Shown piece after piece: positions 1-9,409 of a DNA stretch of 64,000 bases. How positions within the stretch are numbered: position 1 is the stretch's first letter; every line of letters begins with the position of its first letter. The notes below the pieces were generated by a model. The model ran no database searches. It had not been told where the DNA came from and was given only the letters and a program-made list of their open reading frames with translations. The stretch comes from GCA-2748575 sp965222725 (lineage in GTDB: Bacteria > Pseudomonadota > Gammaproteobacteria > Pseudomonadales > Ketobacteraceae). Where the stretch lies: positions 1,240,001 through 1,304,000 of the forward strand of contig OZ244969.1 in the NCBI GenBank assembly GCA_965222725.1. The letters are read 5' to 3'. The position numbers and the translations under genes are program-made.

Positions 1-438
1 AGGCAGAGCCAATGCGAGGTTAATTAAAATGAAGCACACGGCGGTATTTGGTGCCATTCGACCGGGGTGAGAGGTTTTCACCTGGGTGTGTGCCTTCATT
101 AAAAGCTCATCCAGGCCCAGATTTATCTGTAACAGGTACTGCGATAAGGTCAGGGCTGAAATTGTCATTGCAGCGATACTGCTGATGATTAGAAGGTTGA
201 GATGTTTCTGCATCATGCCGATCAGGGCGCTGGAAGAAAGTAGAAAGCACAAGGCTGTATTGAATTGCATGGGGGCGAATGCGGGGTGAATCTGGATCAG
301 TAAGTCGATCGAGAAACACCAGCCGGCCAGAACCAGTATGCTGATCAGACCAACCAGTAAACTGAGAAGTTTGCTGGTTGCCTTCAGCTTTTCCGATGGG
401 TGAGCAGGATTTCTATCTTCCCTGGTATGGTAGAACAT
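1..438 (-). CDS. N-terminal part of a multi-pass membrane sensor protein (cut by window edge)
   Basis: The open frame starts at an ATG at 438 and runs off the left edge without a stop, giving 146 residues. An in-frame TAA lies five codons upstream of the ATG, which bounds the start. The fragment has four hydrophobic stretches (about residues 24-50, 60-76, 82-104 and 132-146). Two of them carry the phrases FNTALCFLLSS and GRMAPNTAVCFIL. This 'PNTA-CF-L' wording is typical of the N-terminal membrane region of bacterial PAS/histidine kinase or GGDEF sensors. The output domain lies outside the window, so its activity cannot be given. It lies downstream of the YheT gene on the same strand, 87 nt away. 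Confidence 0.6.
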   Translation of the reverse strand, partial: MFYHTREDRNPAHPSEKLKATSKLLSLLVGLISILVLAGWCFSIDLLIQIHPAFAPMQFNTALCFLLSSSALIGMMQKHLNLLIISSIAAMTISALTLSQYLLQINLGLDELLMKAHTQVKTSHPGRMAPNTAVCFILINLALALP

Positions 439-525
439 GGCCGGCCCCGATTAGAACACCAAGATGATAGTGATCTCTTGAAGATAGAAGAACCGTCAGG
501 AATTACAAAAAATGAAGCCTCTGGC

Positions 526-1533
526 CTATTGCTCCGCCAAAATACCTTCAATAAAGGCGGGAATACGATGTTCCAGCCAGTACTGTGGCCGGAACAGGGA
601 ACCGCTGACAAAACCCACATGGCCACCGTAAGGGTAAAATTCCAGGGTAACCGATGGTGAAATCTGATCCTGAGTGGGTGCCACTTCAGCGGTCATAAAG
701 GGGTCGTCGGTACTGTGAATCAGCAGCGTCGGTACCCGGATATGTTTCAGAAACTGTTTGCTGCTGCTTCGGTCGTAATAATCCCGCGCGCCGGAAAAAC
801 CATGCAAAGGCGCGATCACGTGTTCGTCGAATTCAGAAAAGGTGATGTGTTTTTTAAAATCACCCAGGGAATCGTAAATGGAGTGGTAGTCTGCATTGCG
901 GCGCTGAAACAGGCGCTTTTTCTGCGTCATCAGCAGTTTCAGTTCGTTCATCATGCGGTCGCGATAGATTTTGGACAGTCCTTTATCCAGGGACACAGAG
1001 GTGACGCCCAGGTCATAAGGCACTGATACCGCCACCGCACCCTCAATATCCGGTGATTCTTCCCGTTCCCCCAGCCACTTGAGCAGCACATTCCCGCCCA
1101 GGGAATAACCCACGCCAAACACCGGAGTGCTGGGGTGGCGGGAGCGGATCAGCTGAAAGACTTCTTCAAGATCTTCCGTCTCGCCGGAGTGGTAAAGGCG
1201 GGGGCGCAGATTGGGTTCGCCGCTGCAACCGCGGAAATGCATGACAAAGCTGCGGATGCCCTGCTTTTTCAGGGCCGCCTGCAGACCAATGGCGTAGGGG
1301 GATTCCGAAGAGCCGGTGAGGCCATGAAAAATCATCACAATGGGGCCACGGGTGGGCCCGGCCCAGTCCAGGTCCACGAAGTCGCCGTCAGACAGGGTTA
1401 TACGCTCCCGCCAGCGTTCAACTTTCGGGCGGCGACGGATTAGTGGCGCCCACAGGGTCTGAGCGTGCCGGCTGCGGATGAATCTGGCGGGTTTGAACGG
1501 CAGGCCGCGGTATTTTTCGGAATTTGACGTCAT
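526..1533 (-). CDS. YheT-family alpha/beta hydrolase
   Basis: This is a 335-residue cytoplasmic alpha/beta hydrolase of the YheT/EMB8 type, whose substrate is not well defined (esterase-like). The nucleophile elbow GYSLGG places the catalytic Ser at 144. The acid is probably Asp276 or Asp277 (STDDPF) and the base His305 (GGHVGF). The oxyanion region HGLTGSSESPY (residues 70-80) and the N-terminal RSRHAQTLW motif are family hallmarks. The length matches the family. The ATG at 1533 is preceded by AAGG at good spacing. It stands alone apart from the sensor fragment downstream, which could share its transcript. Confidence 0.85.
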   Translation of the reverse strand: MTSNSEKYRGLPFKPARFIRSRHAQTLWAPLIRRRPKVERWRERITLSDGDFVDLDWAGPTRGPIVMIFHGLTGSSESPYAIGLQAALKKQGIRSFVMHFRGCSGEPNLRPRLYHSGETEDLEEVFQLIRSRHPSTPVFGVGYSLGGNVLLKWLGEREESPDIEGAVAVSVPYDLGVTSVSLDKGLSKIYRDRMMNELKLLMTQKKRLFQRRNADYHSIYDSLGDFKKHITFSEFDEHVIAPLHGFSGARDYYDRSSSKQFLKHIRVPTLLIHSTDDPFMTAEVAPTQDQISPSVTLEFYPYGGHVGFVSGSLFRPQYWLEHRIPAFIEGILAEQ

Positions 1534-1752
1534 ATTTGCCTTACTTCGTGTTCCTTTTCACTGGCGAATATCCAATGGGCACCATATACGTTAAAACGCT
1601 GGCGCACAGTAAATTTTTAACAAATCTTATAACAAAAACCACCCATCCGGGCCGTGCATAGGCCACTGGTATTCCGGTATAGTGCCCCGCGTGATTGGGG
1701 GATTGTCAGCCCTCAACCCTGTTTCTGACATGGATAATATGGGACCTGAATA

Positions 1753-4635
1753 ATGTTTAAACATGGACTCACCCTGCTGTTTACGTTACTGCTTTCCGTT
1801 TCTCTGGCCGGCTGCTTTGGCGGCAACGGCTCCAGCAAGGCAGATACCGATGGCGGCGACCGGAGCAGCGACACCGGCGACGCTTCCGAGGAATCACTGG
1901 ATATTACCGATGCCTTTTCCGTGGATGCCGGCAAGCCACTGATACAAACGGATGCCGGTGCGCAGTTCGAGCTGACCGGCACGATCAGCCATCCGGATTC
2001 GGTAACGATCGCAGAGTCCTACTGGCGAACCTTTTCCCTGGCTGAGGGTTTTCAGCGGATAGACGCCACTGTTGCCACGTCAGATGCCGATAACGTCTAT
2101 GCCTTTACCGCCGGTCGCTATCTTGAGCGCCGGTTCTATGTTTACCAGTTTGTTGCCATTGATACAGAAGGCCGGGCTGCCGTGGACACCGTCAGAATTG
2201 ATGTGAAAGCCGACACGCCGTCCCTGAGCGCCTCCCTGCGAACCGAAGCGGTTACCGAAGGTGAGAATATTGTGCTGGCACTGTTGCTGGGCCAGGCACT
2301 GGATGAAGACCTGCTGGTGAACTTTGCTCTGGAGAGTGGCACCGCCACCATTGGCGAAGATGTCGTGAACTGTAGTCCCTGTTCCCTGACGATTCCTGCC
2401 GGTGAAACCTCGGCGTCTGTTTCCCTTGAAACCCTGATTGATGAACTGGAAGAAGGACAGGAAAGTTTTTATCTGACGTTGACAGACTATGTAGAGGCGC
2501 TGGGAGAAGCATCAAGCCTTGAGCTGCTGATTGATGATTCCGGTGCGGCTGCACTCAGTATCGTCAGTTTCCGTGATACTGAAATGCAAGTGACAGAAAA
2601 ATCCGGTGAAATTCGTATTCCGTTGATTGTGGAAGAGCAATATCCCTATATACCCGAGGGACCAATAGATCAGCGCGCTACGGCTTCAGCCAGTAGTTTA
2701 CCGCATCAACAAACCGCAGCTGCTGCAGTGGCATTACCCAGTGTGGTGCTTGACTATCAGGGTAGCGCCACCGCCAACGGGGATTATACGGTTCCCGGTG
2801 GCACTATTTATTATGACGATGACAACATACCCTACCTTTTGCTGGAAATTCTGGATGATACAGAATCAGAAATGCCCGAGAACCTGTCTCTTTCACTGGT
2901 CACCAACCCGGGTTATGAACTGGGCGAAGTTACAGAAATCAACATTACGATTAATAGTGACGATGTGCGTTTGATGGCTTCCGCCACAGATGCTTATTGC
3001 ACTGTGGAAGATCATCAGGATATTCGTTGCTGGGGTGATTTCCGTGATGGCAAAACGGCTACTCCTGTCATGGGCGAGATTGAAAAACTGGTAGGGGCGT
3101 CAGATTACTTCTGTGCCATCCATAGCGATGATGGTACCAGGCGTTTGTCGTGCTGGGGGGATGTGCCGGGTGGATTTTCTGGTGAGCAGGATGCGCCGGA
3201 CGATATAGTAGCCCTGGACAATTACTGGTGTGAAATCACCGGTACCGATGGGAACTGTCACGGTAGTGAAATCGGTTCATTCTTTGCGACGGATATTACA
3301 GGTGCGCACCAGGGCTTGTGTTACCTTGGCGATGGTGTCCAGTGTGACGGGCTTGAATTGACGGAGGAAGTATTCAGCCTGATAACTCCGGGAAGCCAGT
3401 TTTTGTATGACGCCGCTATTATTAATGATGAAGTCTACCATGTGGCCTGTGCACGTTCGTATGACGAAGAGTTGCAGTCGCATCGCGCCGCATGTGACAG
3501 TGTGCCTTTACCTGAGGCTCTGATTGACCCGATCGCTATGGAAGCTGTTCATCTGGATGAAGATCTTTATGTATGCCTCATTGACAAGACCGCCGAGGGT
3601 AACGAACTGGTGTGTGTAAATAGCAGTGGTGAACGGGTCCAGTTGTTCAGTGATCTGAGTATTGAGGAACCTTACCAGCTCACCTCTGATTTTAATTCCC
3701 ACTTGTGTGTCAGCCATCTTGATGGTGTGGACTGTGCAGAGAGGGATGAAGTGGCAGAGTTTGTGCCATTAATCAATCTTCAGGCAGCCCCGGTGTCGGA
3801 TATCAGTGGTGGCTCTGTTTTGGGTGATGGCAGTTTCGGATCTGCATTGTGTGGTTTACAGGATAATGTGGTGAATTGTTTGCAGCCAGGGTGGTATCTG
3901 CCTGCGGTGAGCCTGCAGAGCCCGGATGAAGGCTCCATTGTCGCACTGGATTTTGAGCATAATATGCCTGCAGTGGTGACCACTTCGGGAAACCTGCATT
4001 TTTATCAGGGTTCTCGGCAGAGCACCTTTGCTTCGCTGGTGGATATGGATGCAGCCATGACTTCTGCTGATCTGTTTGCAAAAGGTAATGGCTTTGTCTG
4101 CTATCAGAATCAGGGTGTAGTATCCTGTTTCGATTATGCCCAGTCAGGTGTAGGCTCTCCGGGCTCCGGTGTTGCTGGTGCCACACATCTGGCAGCTGGG
4201 GATACTGAGGCCTGTGCGCTGGTAAATAATCGTATGCAGTGCTGGAGTACCGGTGAACCTTACGATCCCATGTTGGAACTGCAGGTAACCGATGCCATTG
4301 TCGCTATGGATGTTGGCGGTGGTTCAGGTTGTGCTGTAACAGTAAGCAGCGTGATGTATTGCTGGGGAGTTCTCAGGGCTATCGATTATAGTGAGGAGTC
4401 TCTGGCTGCTGTGGGCACTGTTCAGAAGGTGGCTGTTGCCAATTCAAGGGTTTGTGTGCAAGGCGATCAAGGGGTGAGGTGCTGGTCTGGTCAGATACGT
4501 GATACTGCCTGGATTAATGCAGATGCTATTACTGATCTGATTGTCACTAATGACTTTGCCTGTATTCTGGAGAATGGGAAAACCCGCTGTTGGGGTGACT
4601 ACGCAGAACAGTTTAGTGATCTGGCTTTGCATTAA
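1753..4635 (+). CDS. Surface lipoprotein with Calx-beta-like and RCC1-like beta-propeller domains
   Basis: This 960-residue protein has a lipoprotein signal (LAGC, lipidated Cys21) followed by a Gly/Ser/Asp-rich linker. Residues about 159-255 and 269-402 look like two Calx-beta domains, with acidic phrases such as DELEEGQESF and DDTESEMPENL. From about residue 407 to the end the chain is built of short units in which a Cys is followed 6-12 residues later by a second Cys, often inside CWG. This resembles RCC1/BNR-type propeller blades. About 13 paired-Cys units are visible, so disulphide-pinned blades are likely in an exported protein. The function is unknown; an adhesion or matrix-binding role is inference. 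It is monocistronic and followed by a strong terminator. Confidence 0.7.
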   Translation: MFKHGLTLLFTLLLSVSLAGCFGGNGSSKADTDGGDRSSDTGDASEESLDITDAFSVDAGKPLIQTDAGAQFELTGTISHPDSVTIAESYWRTFSLAEGFQRIDATVATSDADNVYAFTAGRYLERRFYVYQFVAIDTEGRAAVDTVRIDVKADTPSLSASLRTEAVTEGENIVLALLLGQALDEDLLVNFALESGTATIGEDVVNCSPCSLTIPAGETSASVSLETLIDELEEGQESFYLTLTDYVEALGEASSLELLIDDSGAAALSIVSFRDTEMQVTEKSGEIRIPLIVEEQYPYIPEGPIDQRATASASSLPHQQTAAAAVALPSVVLDYQGSATANGDYTVPGGTIYYDDDNIPYLLLEILDDTESEMPENLSLSLVTNPGYELGEVTEINITINSDDVRLMASATDAYCTVEDHQDIRCWGDFRDGKTATPVMGEIEKLVGASDYFCAIHSDDGTRRLSCWGDVPGGFSGEQDAPDDIVALDNYWCEITGTDGNCHGSEIGSFFATDITGAHQGLCYLGDGVQCDGLELTEEVFSLITPGSQFLYDAAIINDEVYHVACARSYDEELQSHRAACDSVPLPEALIDPIAMEAVHLDEDLYVCLIDKTAEGNELVCVNSSGERVQLFSDLSIEEPYQLTSDFNSHLCVSHLDGVDCAERDEVAEFVPLINLQAAPVSDISGGSVLGDGSFGSALCGLQDNVVNCLQPGWYLPAVSLQSPDEGSIVALDFEHNMPAVVTTSGNLHFYQGSRQSTFASLVDMDAAMTSADLFAKGNGFVCYQNQGVVSCFDYAQSGVGSPGSGVAGATHLAAGDTEACALVNNRMQCWSTGEPYDPMLELQVTDAIVAMDVGGGSGCAVTVSSVMYCWGVLRAIDYSEESLAAVGTVQKVAVANSRVCVQGDQGVRCWSGQIRDTAWINADAITDLIVTNDFACILENGKTRCWGDYAEQFSDLALH

Positions 4636-4665
4636 TCACGGCTCCACAAGCAAGGGTTCCACACG

Positions 4666-4691
4666 AAAACGGGGCAATACAGCCCCGTTTT
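4666..4691. terminator. Intrinsic terminator, probably bidirectional
   Basis: A 10-bp perfect stem, AAAACGGGGC pairing with GCCCCGTTTT around a 6-nt loop, is followed by TTATTTT. It lies between the convergent RCC1-like lipoprotein gene and the DUF3365 gene. The A-tract on the left side lets it act on both strands. Confidence 0.9.
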
Positions 4692-4712
4692 TATTTTCTG
4701 CTAATGCCCCGA

Positions 4713-5312
4713 CTATTTCGAACCCAACACCTTCTTCAACGTAAAAGCCCCGCGCAGGTCCCCTTCACGATAGCCCACCGCCTGATCCGTAGGGTATAAA
4801 TCATCAACGGCGGTTTTCACCGGCCCTGATACATGGGGCCCGTGGCAATTCAGGCACAGGTTTTTGACTTCAATGGCTTTCATATAGCGGAATACCTGCT
4901 GGCCGTTTTCTTCCCGAATCTCATAATGCTCCAGTTTTTCCACCGGTGTTCCGCCGGACGCCCGTTTTTCAAAATCACTCAGTACGCTGTTTTCCCAGGA
5001 ATTGGCCTGGTGTGCCGGGTTTCTCAGCTTTTTGCTGGTGCGCGCCACCTCCCAGCCCGTGAGGGCCGCGGTTTGCTGGCTGATACCGGGCGCGTGAACA
5101 TTGCAGGTTTTGATGGCGGACGCGGGGCCGGATGTCATGATGGTGGCTTTCAGGGTTTTTTGCAGGGCGCCGGCGTATTCCTGCACGATTTGCCTGGCTT
5201 CCGTGGCCAGTGCGTCGGGCGTGGCAGGGACGGATTGTGATGGCGCCGCGCTGGCTGATATTGATGGAATGAGCAGCACAAAAAAGGTGATGGAACGGGA
5301 CAGTGCTTTCAT
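4713..5312 (-). CDS. Exported DUF3365-type haem-binding protein
   Basis: This 199-residue protein has a Sec signal peptide (cleavage near SASA-APSQ, about residue 23). A single c-type haem attachment motif, CLNCH, lies at 153-157. The order of features (TCNVHAPGI around Cys70, WEVARTSKKLRNP, then the CxxCH near the C-terminus) matches the DUF3365/Tll0287-like family of periplasmic haem sensors or redox proteins. Here the domain is free-standing, not fused to a kinase or cyclase, so it may act as a soluble periplasmic haem protein. It is transcribed divergently from the superoxide reductase-like gene at 5454, with 141 nt between them, which suggests a shared redox theme. Confidence 0.8.
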   Translation of the reverse strand: MKALSRSITFFVLLIPSISASAAPSQSVPATPDALATEARQIVQEYAGALQKTLKATIMTSGPASAIKTCNVHAPGISQQTAALTGWEVARTSKKLRNPAHQANSWENSVLSDFEKRASGGTPVEKLEHYEIREENGQQVFRYMKAIEVKNLCLNCHGPHVSGPVKTAVDDLYPTDQAVGYREGDLRGAFTLKKVLGSK

Positions 5313-5453
5313 TGAATAGTCTCCTTTTCCGTAGGGTTATGCCAAGGATAGCGGGAGTTGACCGGAATGCGATACCCTTTTTGTGAATTCCGGGAAGACA
5401 GGGGTTTTTAAGCCGGTTAATATCAGGCGGGTTGTAACAACAAGGAGAGAGTA

Positions 5454-5882
5454 ATGAATAGACGTTCTTTAATACAGGCAAGTGTGGTTGGGGCTGCTGC
5501 CGGCTCCCTGTTGGCGAATTCAGCTTCGGCTGCCGGTGGAAAGGGTGGCAAGTTTGCCGGTGCCATTTATTACACCAAGGAAAGTCCCGGTCGGTGGGAA
5601 AAGAAGAGTGCCGGACATGTGCCAGTGATTCAGTCGGAAATGAAAGATGGCAAGAATTTGGTGACGGTAACAACACCCCACGAGATGACGGCAGAACACT
5701 ACATTGTTAAACATACCCTGCTGGATGAAAACCTGAATGTGGTGGGTGAAAAGGTGTTTTATCCGGATCAGAACAAGGCTGCCATTTCCAGTTACGAGAT
5801 CAGTCACTATAAAGGCAAGCTGTATGCGGTGAGCCTTTGCAATAAACATGACACCTGGGTGGCAGAATCAAACATCGGTTGA
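5454..5882 (+). CDS. Exported superoxide reductase-like (class II SORL) protein
   Basis: This 142-residue protein has a twin-arginine-like signal (NRRSLIQ, then a hydrophobic segment ending SASAAGG). The rest matches the desulfoferrodoxin/neelaredoxin iron centre. His ligands are expected at 55 (GHVPVI), 76 (TPHEM), 82 (EHYI) and 132, with Cys129 as the axial ligand (CNKHDTW). The EK pair that normally directly precedes the first His is displaced by a few residues (EKKSAGHVP), so catalytic competence is uncertain. It would act on superoxide or serve as an iron redox protein in the periplasm. The ATG has an AAGGAGAG ribosome site. A strong terminator follows. Confidence 0.8.
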   Translation: MNRRSLIQASVVGAAAGSLLANSASAAGGKGGKFAGAIYYTKESPGRWEKKSAGHVPVIQSEMKDGKNLVTVTTPHEMTAEHYIVKHTLLDENLNVVGEKVFYPDQNKAAISSYEISHYKGKLYAVSLCNKHDTWVAESNIG

Positions 5883-5904
5883 TATCGCGGCCCACTCACT
5901 TATA

Positions 5905-5940
5905 AAAAAGGCGGTATGCTTCAGAACATACCGCCTTTTT
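5905..5940. terminator. Intrinsic terminator, bidirectional
   Basis: A 14-bp perfect stem (AAAAAGGCGGTATG with its complement) closes an 8-nt loop and is flanked by A and T tracts. It lies between the convergent SORL and PhaC-like genes. Confidence 0.92.
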
Positions 5941-5959
5941 ATTTTCTTGCAGGTGACAG

Positions 5960-7159
5960 CTATTCCGGATGTCGGGATGAGCGCCCTGCCAGCCAGTCGG
6001 CCGTAATGGCCCAGGTGTGTTCCTTGGCCTTGCCACCGGCAAAGACACCGGCGTGGCCACCGGGAACCACCTTAAAGGTTTTATCTTCTGACGCGACAAT
6101 CTCCATGATTTTTTCTGCCGCTTTCTCGCTGACGATCTTGTCATTGTTGCCGGCAAATGCCAGCAGGTTGGCACTGATTTTGGACAGGTTACTGATGCGG
6201 TTCCCGATTCTGGCTTTGCCGCTGGTTAACCGGTTTTTAAAACCAAAATCAAAAATCAGTTGCTGTACGGTGGCGCCGGGGTAGTCCGGCATATTGTTGA
6301 ACCACTCCTTGGTGGTGAGGTGCGCCTTGATATAGTCCCGGTCGGACATGTTTTTTACCAGGTCAAAATAACTCACCACACTGGCCAGCGGGTTGGTCAT
6401 TTTAAACATCACCGACAGGATATCCCCGGGTACATGAAAGTAGCGGTGATCGATATCCAGGTCGATCACCGGCATGCGCCTGGCGGCCTTGCGTGAAAGG
6501 CCGGATACTTTATCCAGTACTACGCCGTAAAAATGACTGGCATGAAAATCGATGGGGCTGGCAATGGTAACGATATTTTTTATCTTGTCGCTGTTGCCCT
6601 CTTCCGCCTGCACACCGGCGTACAGGAGTGTGAGCAGGCCACCCATGCAATAGCCCACCAGTGAAACATCCTTGCTGCCGCTATGCATCAGCACATGGTC
6701 CACGGCGGCGCTTAACCAGCGGTTAACGTAGGTATCCAGATCCAGGTCTGCATGCTCTTTCTGGGGGGCGCCCCAGTCCACCAGATACACATCAAAACCG
6801 CGGGCATTCAGAAAGCGGATCCAGCTGCGTTCTGCCATCAGGTCATAGATCCAGCCGAACACACCCAGTGGGGGTACCAGCAGCACAGGTGGGGCCAGTC
6901 GTTGCTGGGTGGGGGTAACGATTTCGTTATCCAGTTCGAATGCTTCGGTATCCTGGTGCGGGTAATAGCGCAGCTGCATAATCCCGTCACGATAAATTTC
7001 CTGATATTCACTCTTGTCGGAAATAATAAAGCGTTCTTTGTGGGTGCGACGTTCCACCGCATGACGAAAGAAGCGATAGGTGTTATCCACAAAGCTGCTT
7101 TTACCGAGTCTGCTGAGTCCGGGTATGTTGCGCGTCGCTTTGGCGATGGCGCTGTTCAT
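5960..7159 (-). CDS. PhaC-like (class III) polyhydroxyalkanoate synthase / alpha/beta hydrolase
   Basis: The protein has 399 residues from the ATG at 7159, which is preceded by GTGGGA. A TTG at 7222 would add 21 residues but has no supporting ribosome site. The lipase-like box is GYCMGG, with a Cys nucleophile at 171, as in PHA synthases. The remaining triad candidates are Asp340 (GNNDKIV) and His369 (GGHAGVF). The phrases PPLGVFGWIYDL and YLVDWGAP also match PhaC. The length fits the class III PhaC subunit (about 360-400 residues), but no phaE, phaA, phaB or phasin gene is nearby. It may therefore be a solitary PhaC-like acyltransferase. Polymer synthesis is inferred, not shown. Confidence 0.75.
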   Translation of the reverse strand: MNSAIAKATRNIPGLSRLGKSSFVDNTYRFFRHAVERRTHKERFIISDKSEYQEIYRDGIMQLRYYPHQDTEAFELDNEIVTPTQQRLAPPVLLVPPLGVFGWIYDLMAERSWIRFLNARGFDVYLVDWGAPQKEHADLDLDTYVNRWLSAAVDHVLMHSGSKDVSLVGYCMGGLLTLLYAGVQAEEGNSDKIKNIVTIASPIDFHASHFYGVVLDKVSGLSRKAARRMPVIDLDIDHRYFHVPGDILSVMFKMTNPLASVVSYFDLVKNMSDRDYIKAHLTTKEWFNNMPDYPGATVQQLIFDFGFKNRLTSGKARIGNRISNLSKISANLLAFAGNNDKIVSEKAAEKIMEIVASEDKTFKVVPGGHAGVFAGGKAKEHTWAITADWLAGRSSRHPE

Positions 7160-7392
7160 TTCTGATCCCACTGTTTTGCTTCCCAAAAAGAATAATAAAC
7201 GCTCTGAATATAATTTGATCAAACAACCGTTTGAAAAAGCACAGGGGAAAGTCTATGTGAACGGGGAAAAAATGCAATGACTGCTGGTCACGTGAGTGAT
7301 TCCAGATAAGGAATATTCATTGATTAGGCGTTAAAAAACAGCTGCTTGGCAGCCGGTAACAGAGTTAGACGATTTGTAAATATGCGTAGCCC

Positions 7393-7409
7393 CCGGCCTG
7401 GGAGGCCGG
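7393..7409. other. GC-rich hairpin downstream of putP
   Basis: A 7-bp perfect stem, CCGGCCT pairing with AGGCCGG, has a 3-nt loop. It has no T tract on the minus strand, so a classical terminator is doubtful. It lies in the 303-nt gap between the putP remnant and the PhaC-like gene. Nothing else is recognisable in that gap. Confidence 0.4.
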
Positions 7410-7462
7410 TTATTAGCGGCTGGCTGCTGCAAAGACGCAGAGAGGGTGACTGGCAGGAAGGA

Positions 7463-8974
7463 TCAGCCGCTGCTCTTCAGTGTGGGGGCTTTGATACGGT
7501 CCAGGCCTTTCAGGCCCTCCACCATGCTCACAACCGATTCAGGTGGCTTGGGAGTTACCAGAGTCACCAGCACGATCGCAGCCAGAGATACCCCGATACC
7601 CGGTACGAGTTCGTACAGATCAAACCAGCCACCTTCCAGCTGTTTCCAGATAACCACAGTCAGCCCGCCAGTGATGATGCCGGCCATGGCACCCGGGGCA
7701 TTCATGCGTTTCTAGTAAAGGGACAGCAGCAAGGCCGGGCCGAAGCTGGCGCCAAAACCTGCCCAGGCGTAGGCCACCAGATCCAGTACGCCGCTGTCCG
7801 GTGCCATGGCGATAGCGGCAGCCACAATCGCAATGCCGGCCACGGCCATCCGACTCAGGCGGATCAGTTCGGCCTGGGATATTGTCCGTTTGGAAAAGCG
7901 TTTGTAGAGGTCCTCGGTGACCGCAGAAGTGCTGACCAGTAACTGGGAATCAGCGGTGCTCATAATGGCCGCCAGAATCGCTGCCAGCAGCACACCGGCC
8001 ACCAGCGGATTGAAGAGCGCGGTTACCAGATGGATAAAAATCTTTTCCGGATCTTCCAGGGGTGTTGTAGTAAGAGGAGTTGCAGTATAGGCACTGCCCA
8101 CCAACCCAACGGCCAGGCCACCCAGCAAAGTGACCAGCGACCAGCCCACTGCTACCCGCCGGGCAAATGGCACCTGAGTGTGATGGCTGATAGCCTTGAA
8201 CCGGGCCAGAATATGAGGCTGGCCGAAATACCCCAACCCCCAGGCCAGTAAACTGATGACTGCGATAATGGATAAACGCTCGCCCTCCGGTGAATGCCAT
8301 AAAAAGTACAGCAGGTGCTGTTCTTCCGCGAAGGTTTTCAGGTTCATATCCGGTTGCACTTTTTGAAAGGCGATTACAGGCACCATCACGAGTGCCGCAG
8401 CCATGAGTAACCCCTGAATGACATCAGTCCAGGAAACCGCAAGGAAACCGCCGATAGCGGTGTAAAGCACAATCACTGACGCGCCAATCACCACAGCCAC
8501 CCGGTAATCAATCTGAAAAACTTCGTTGAATAGCTTGCCGCCTGCCACCAGGCCTGATGCGGTATAGAAAAGAAAGAAGAGCACAATAAACAGGGCGCTG
8601 ATGGGACGTAACAGGCGTTTGCTGTCGGCAAAGCGGTTTTCAAAGTACGACGGCAACGTAAGGCTGTCGTTAAAACTGTGGGTAAAACGGCGCAGGGGCG
8701 CTGCCATCAGGCGCCAGTTAAGCCAGGTGCCCAGGGCAAGTCCTGCGGCAAGCCAGGCAGCATTCAGTCCGCTGGTGTAGGCAAACCCCGGTAATCCCAG
8801 CAGTAACCAGCCGCTCATGTCGGATGCACCGGCACTGAGCGCCGCTGTCCAGGGACCCAGACTGCGCCCCCCCAGCAAGTAGTCCGACATTTCCTGTGTG
8901 CGTTGCCAGGCGATAAGACCAATAAAGAGCGTTAAGCCGAGATAGGCGGCAAAGGTGTAGTGGATTGGTGACAT
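7463..8974 (-). pseudogene. putP: Sodium/proline symporter PutP interrupted by one in-frame amber codon
   Basis: Both parts lie in one frame. Residues 1-420 run from the ATG at 8974 to a TAG at 7712-7714, and a further 82 sense codons follow to a stop at 7463. Together they give about 503 codons, the usual length of PutP. Family phrases are intact: DYLLGGRSLGPW, LSAGASDMSGWLL, GGFLAVSWTDVIQG and AYAWAGFGASFGPA. The amber sits where the family has Trp (LY-stop-KRM against the usual W-x-RM), so one C-to-T change at plus-strand position 7713 explains it. The truncated product would lose the last one or two membrane helices and the tail. It may be a recent pseudogene, a polymorphism, a sequencing error or, less likely, a readthrough gene. 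The normal role is Na+-driven proline uptake at the inner membrane. Confidence 0.85.
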
Positions 8975-9409
8975 AGATAAATTTATGCAAACGGATTTTG
9001 TTTTTATTAGCTTCTAGTCTATGCCGCTTCCGCTCACTAAGCCATTCAAATGCCGGTGAAAAAGAAATAACAACAATTTTTCAGGCCCTCGGGTGGTAAG
9101 AAATACCGTTACCAAAAATAAGGAACAGATCTTTTTTTAGATAAATTTGCTATTTGAGAAATTAAATATCTGGTCTATAGAGCGGCCGACAGGTTTATAG
9201 GCAAGTTTTATTAAGCCGTTGAAATTATGTGAGTTTCTGTTTTTCCATTCCCCGGATTCCCGCCCGCCGCACTAAAAATGTGATCGCTGGCACATGTTGA
9301 TGCCTTGTCTAGACTGAGTTTTGTCGCTCTGAAAAAAGGGCGTTTTGTCTATGGTCTTTTTGTAAATAACCGTTCGCAACAGAACAGTTAAAAACACCGG
9401 GGATTTACC
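8975..9409. other. Non-coding region upstream of the giant lipoprotein gene
   Basis: This is 435 nt without a convincing gene. It is AT-rich in its first half. It separates the divergent putP and giant lipoprotein genes, so it must hold promoters for both. A CRP-like palindrome lies at 9277-9296. A clear -35/-10 pair could not be picked by eye. Confidence 0.6.
9277..9296. promoter_or_regulatory. CRP/Vfr-like binding site
   Basis: The core is TGTGA-N6-GCACA, one mismatch from the CRP consensus TGTGA-N6-TCACA, and it is followed by T. It lies about 115-130 nt upstream of the giant lipoprotein start, a plausible activator position. The match is by sequence only. Confidence 0.45.

Noticed and set aside
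7463..7705. The short frame after the putP amber codon as a separate gene
   Set aside because: It is in frame with putP and is the normal C-terminal part of the family, not an independent protein.
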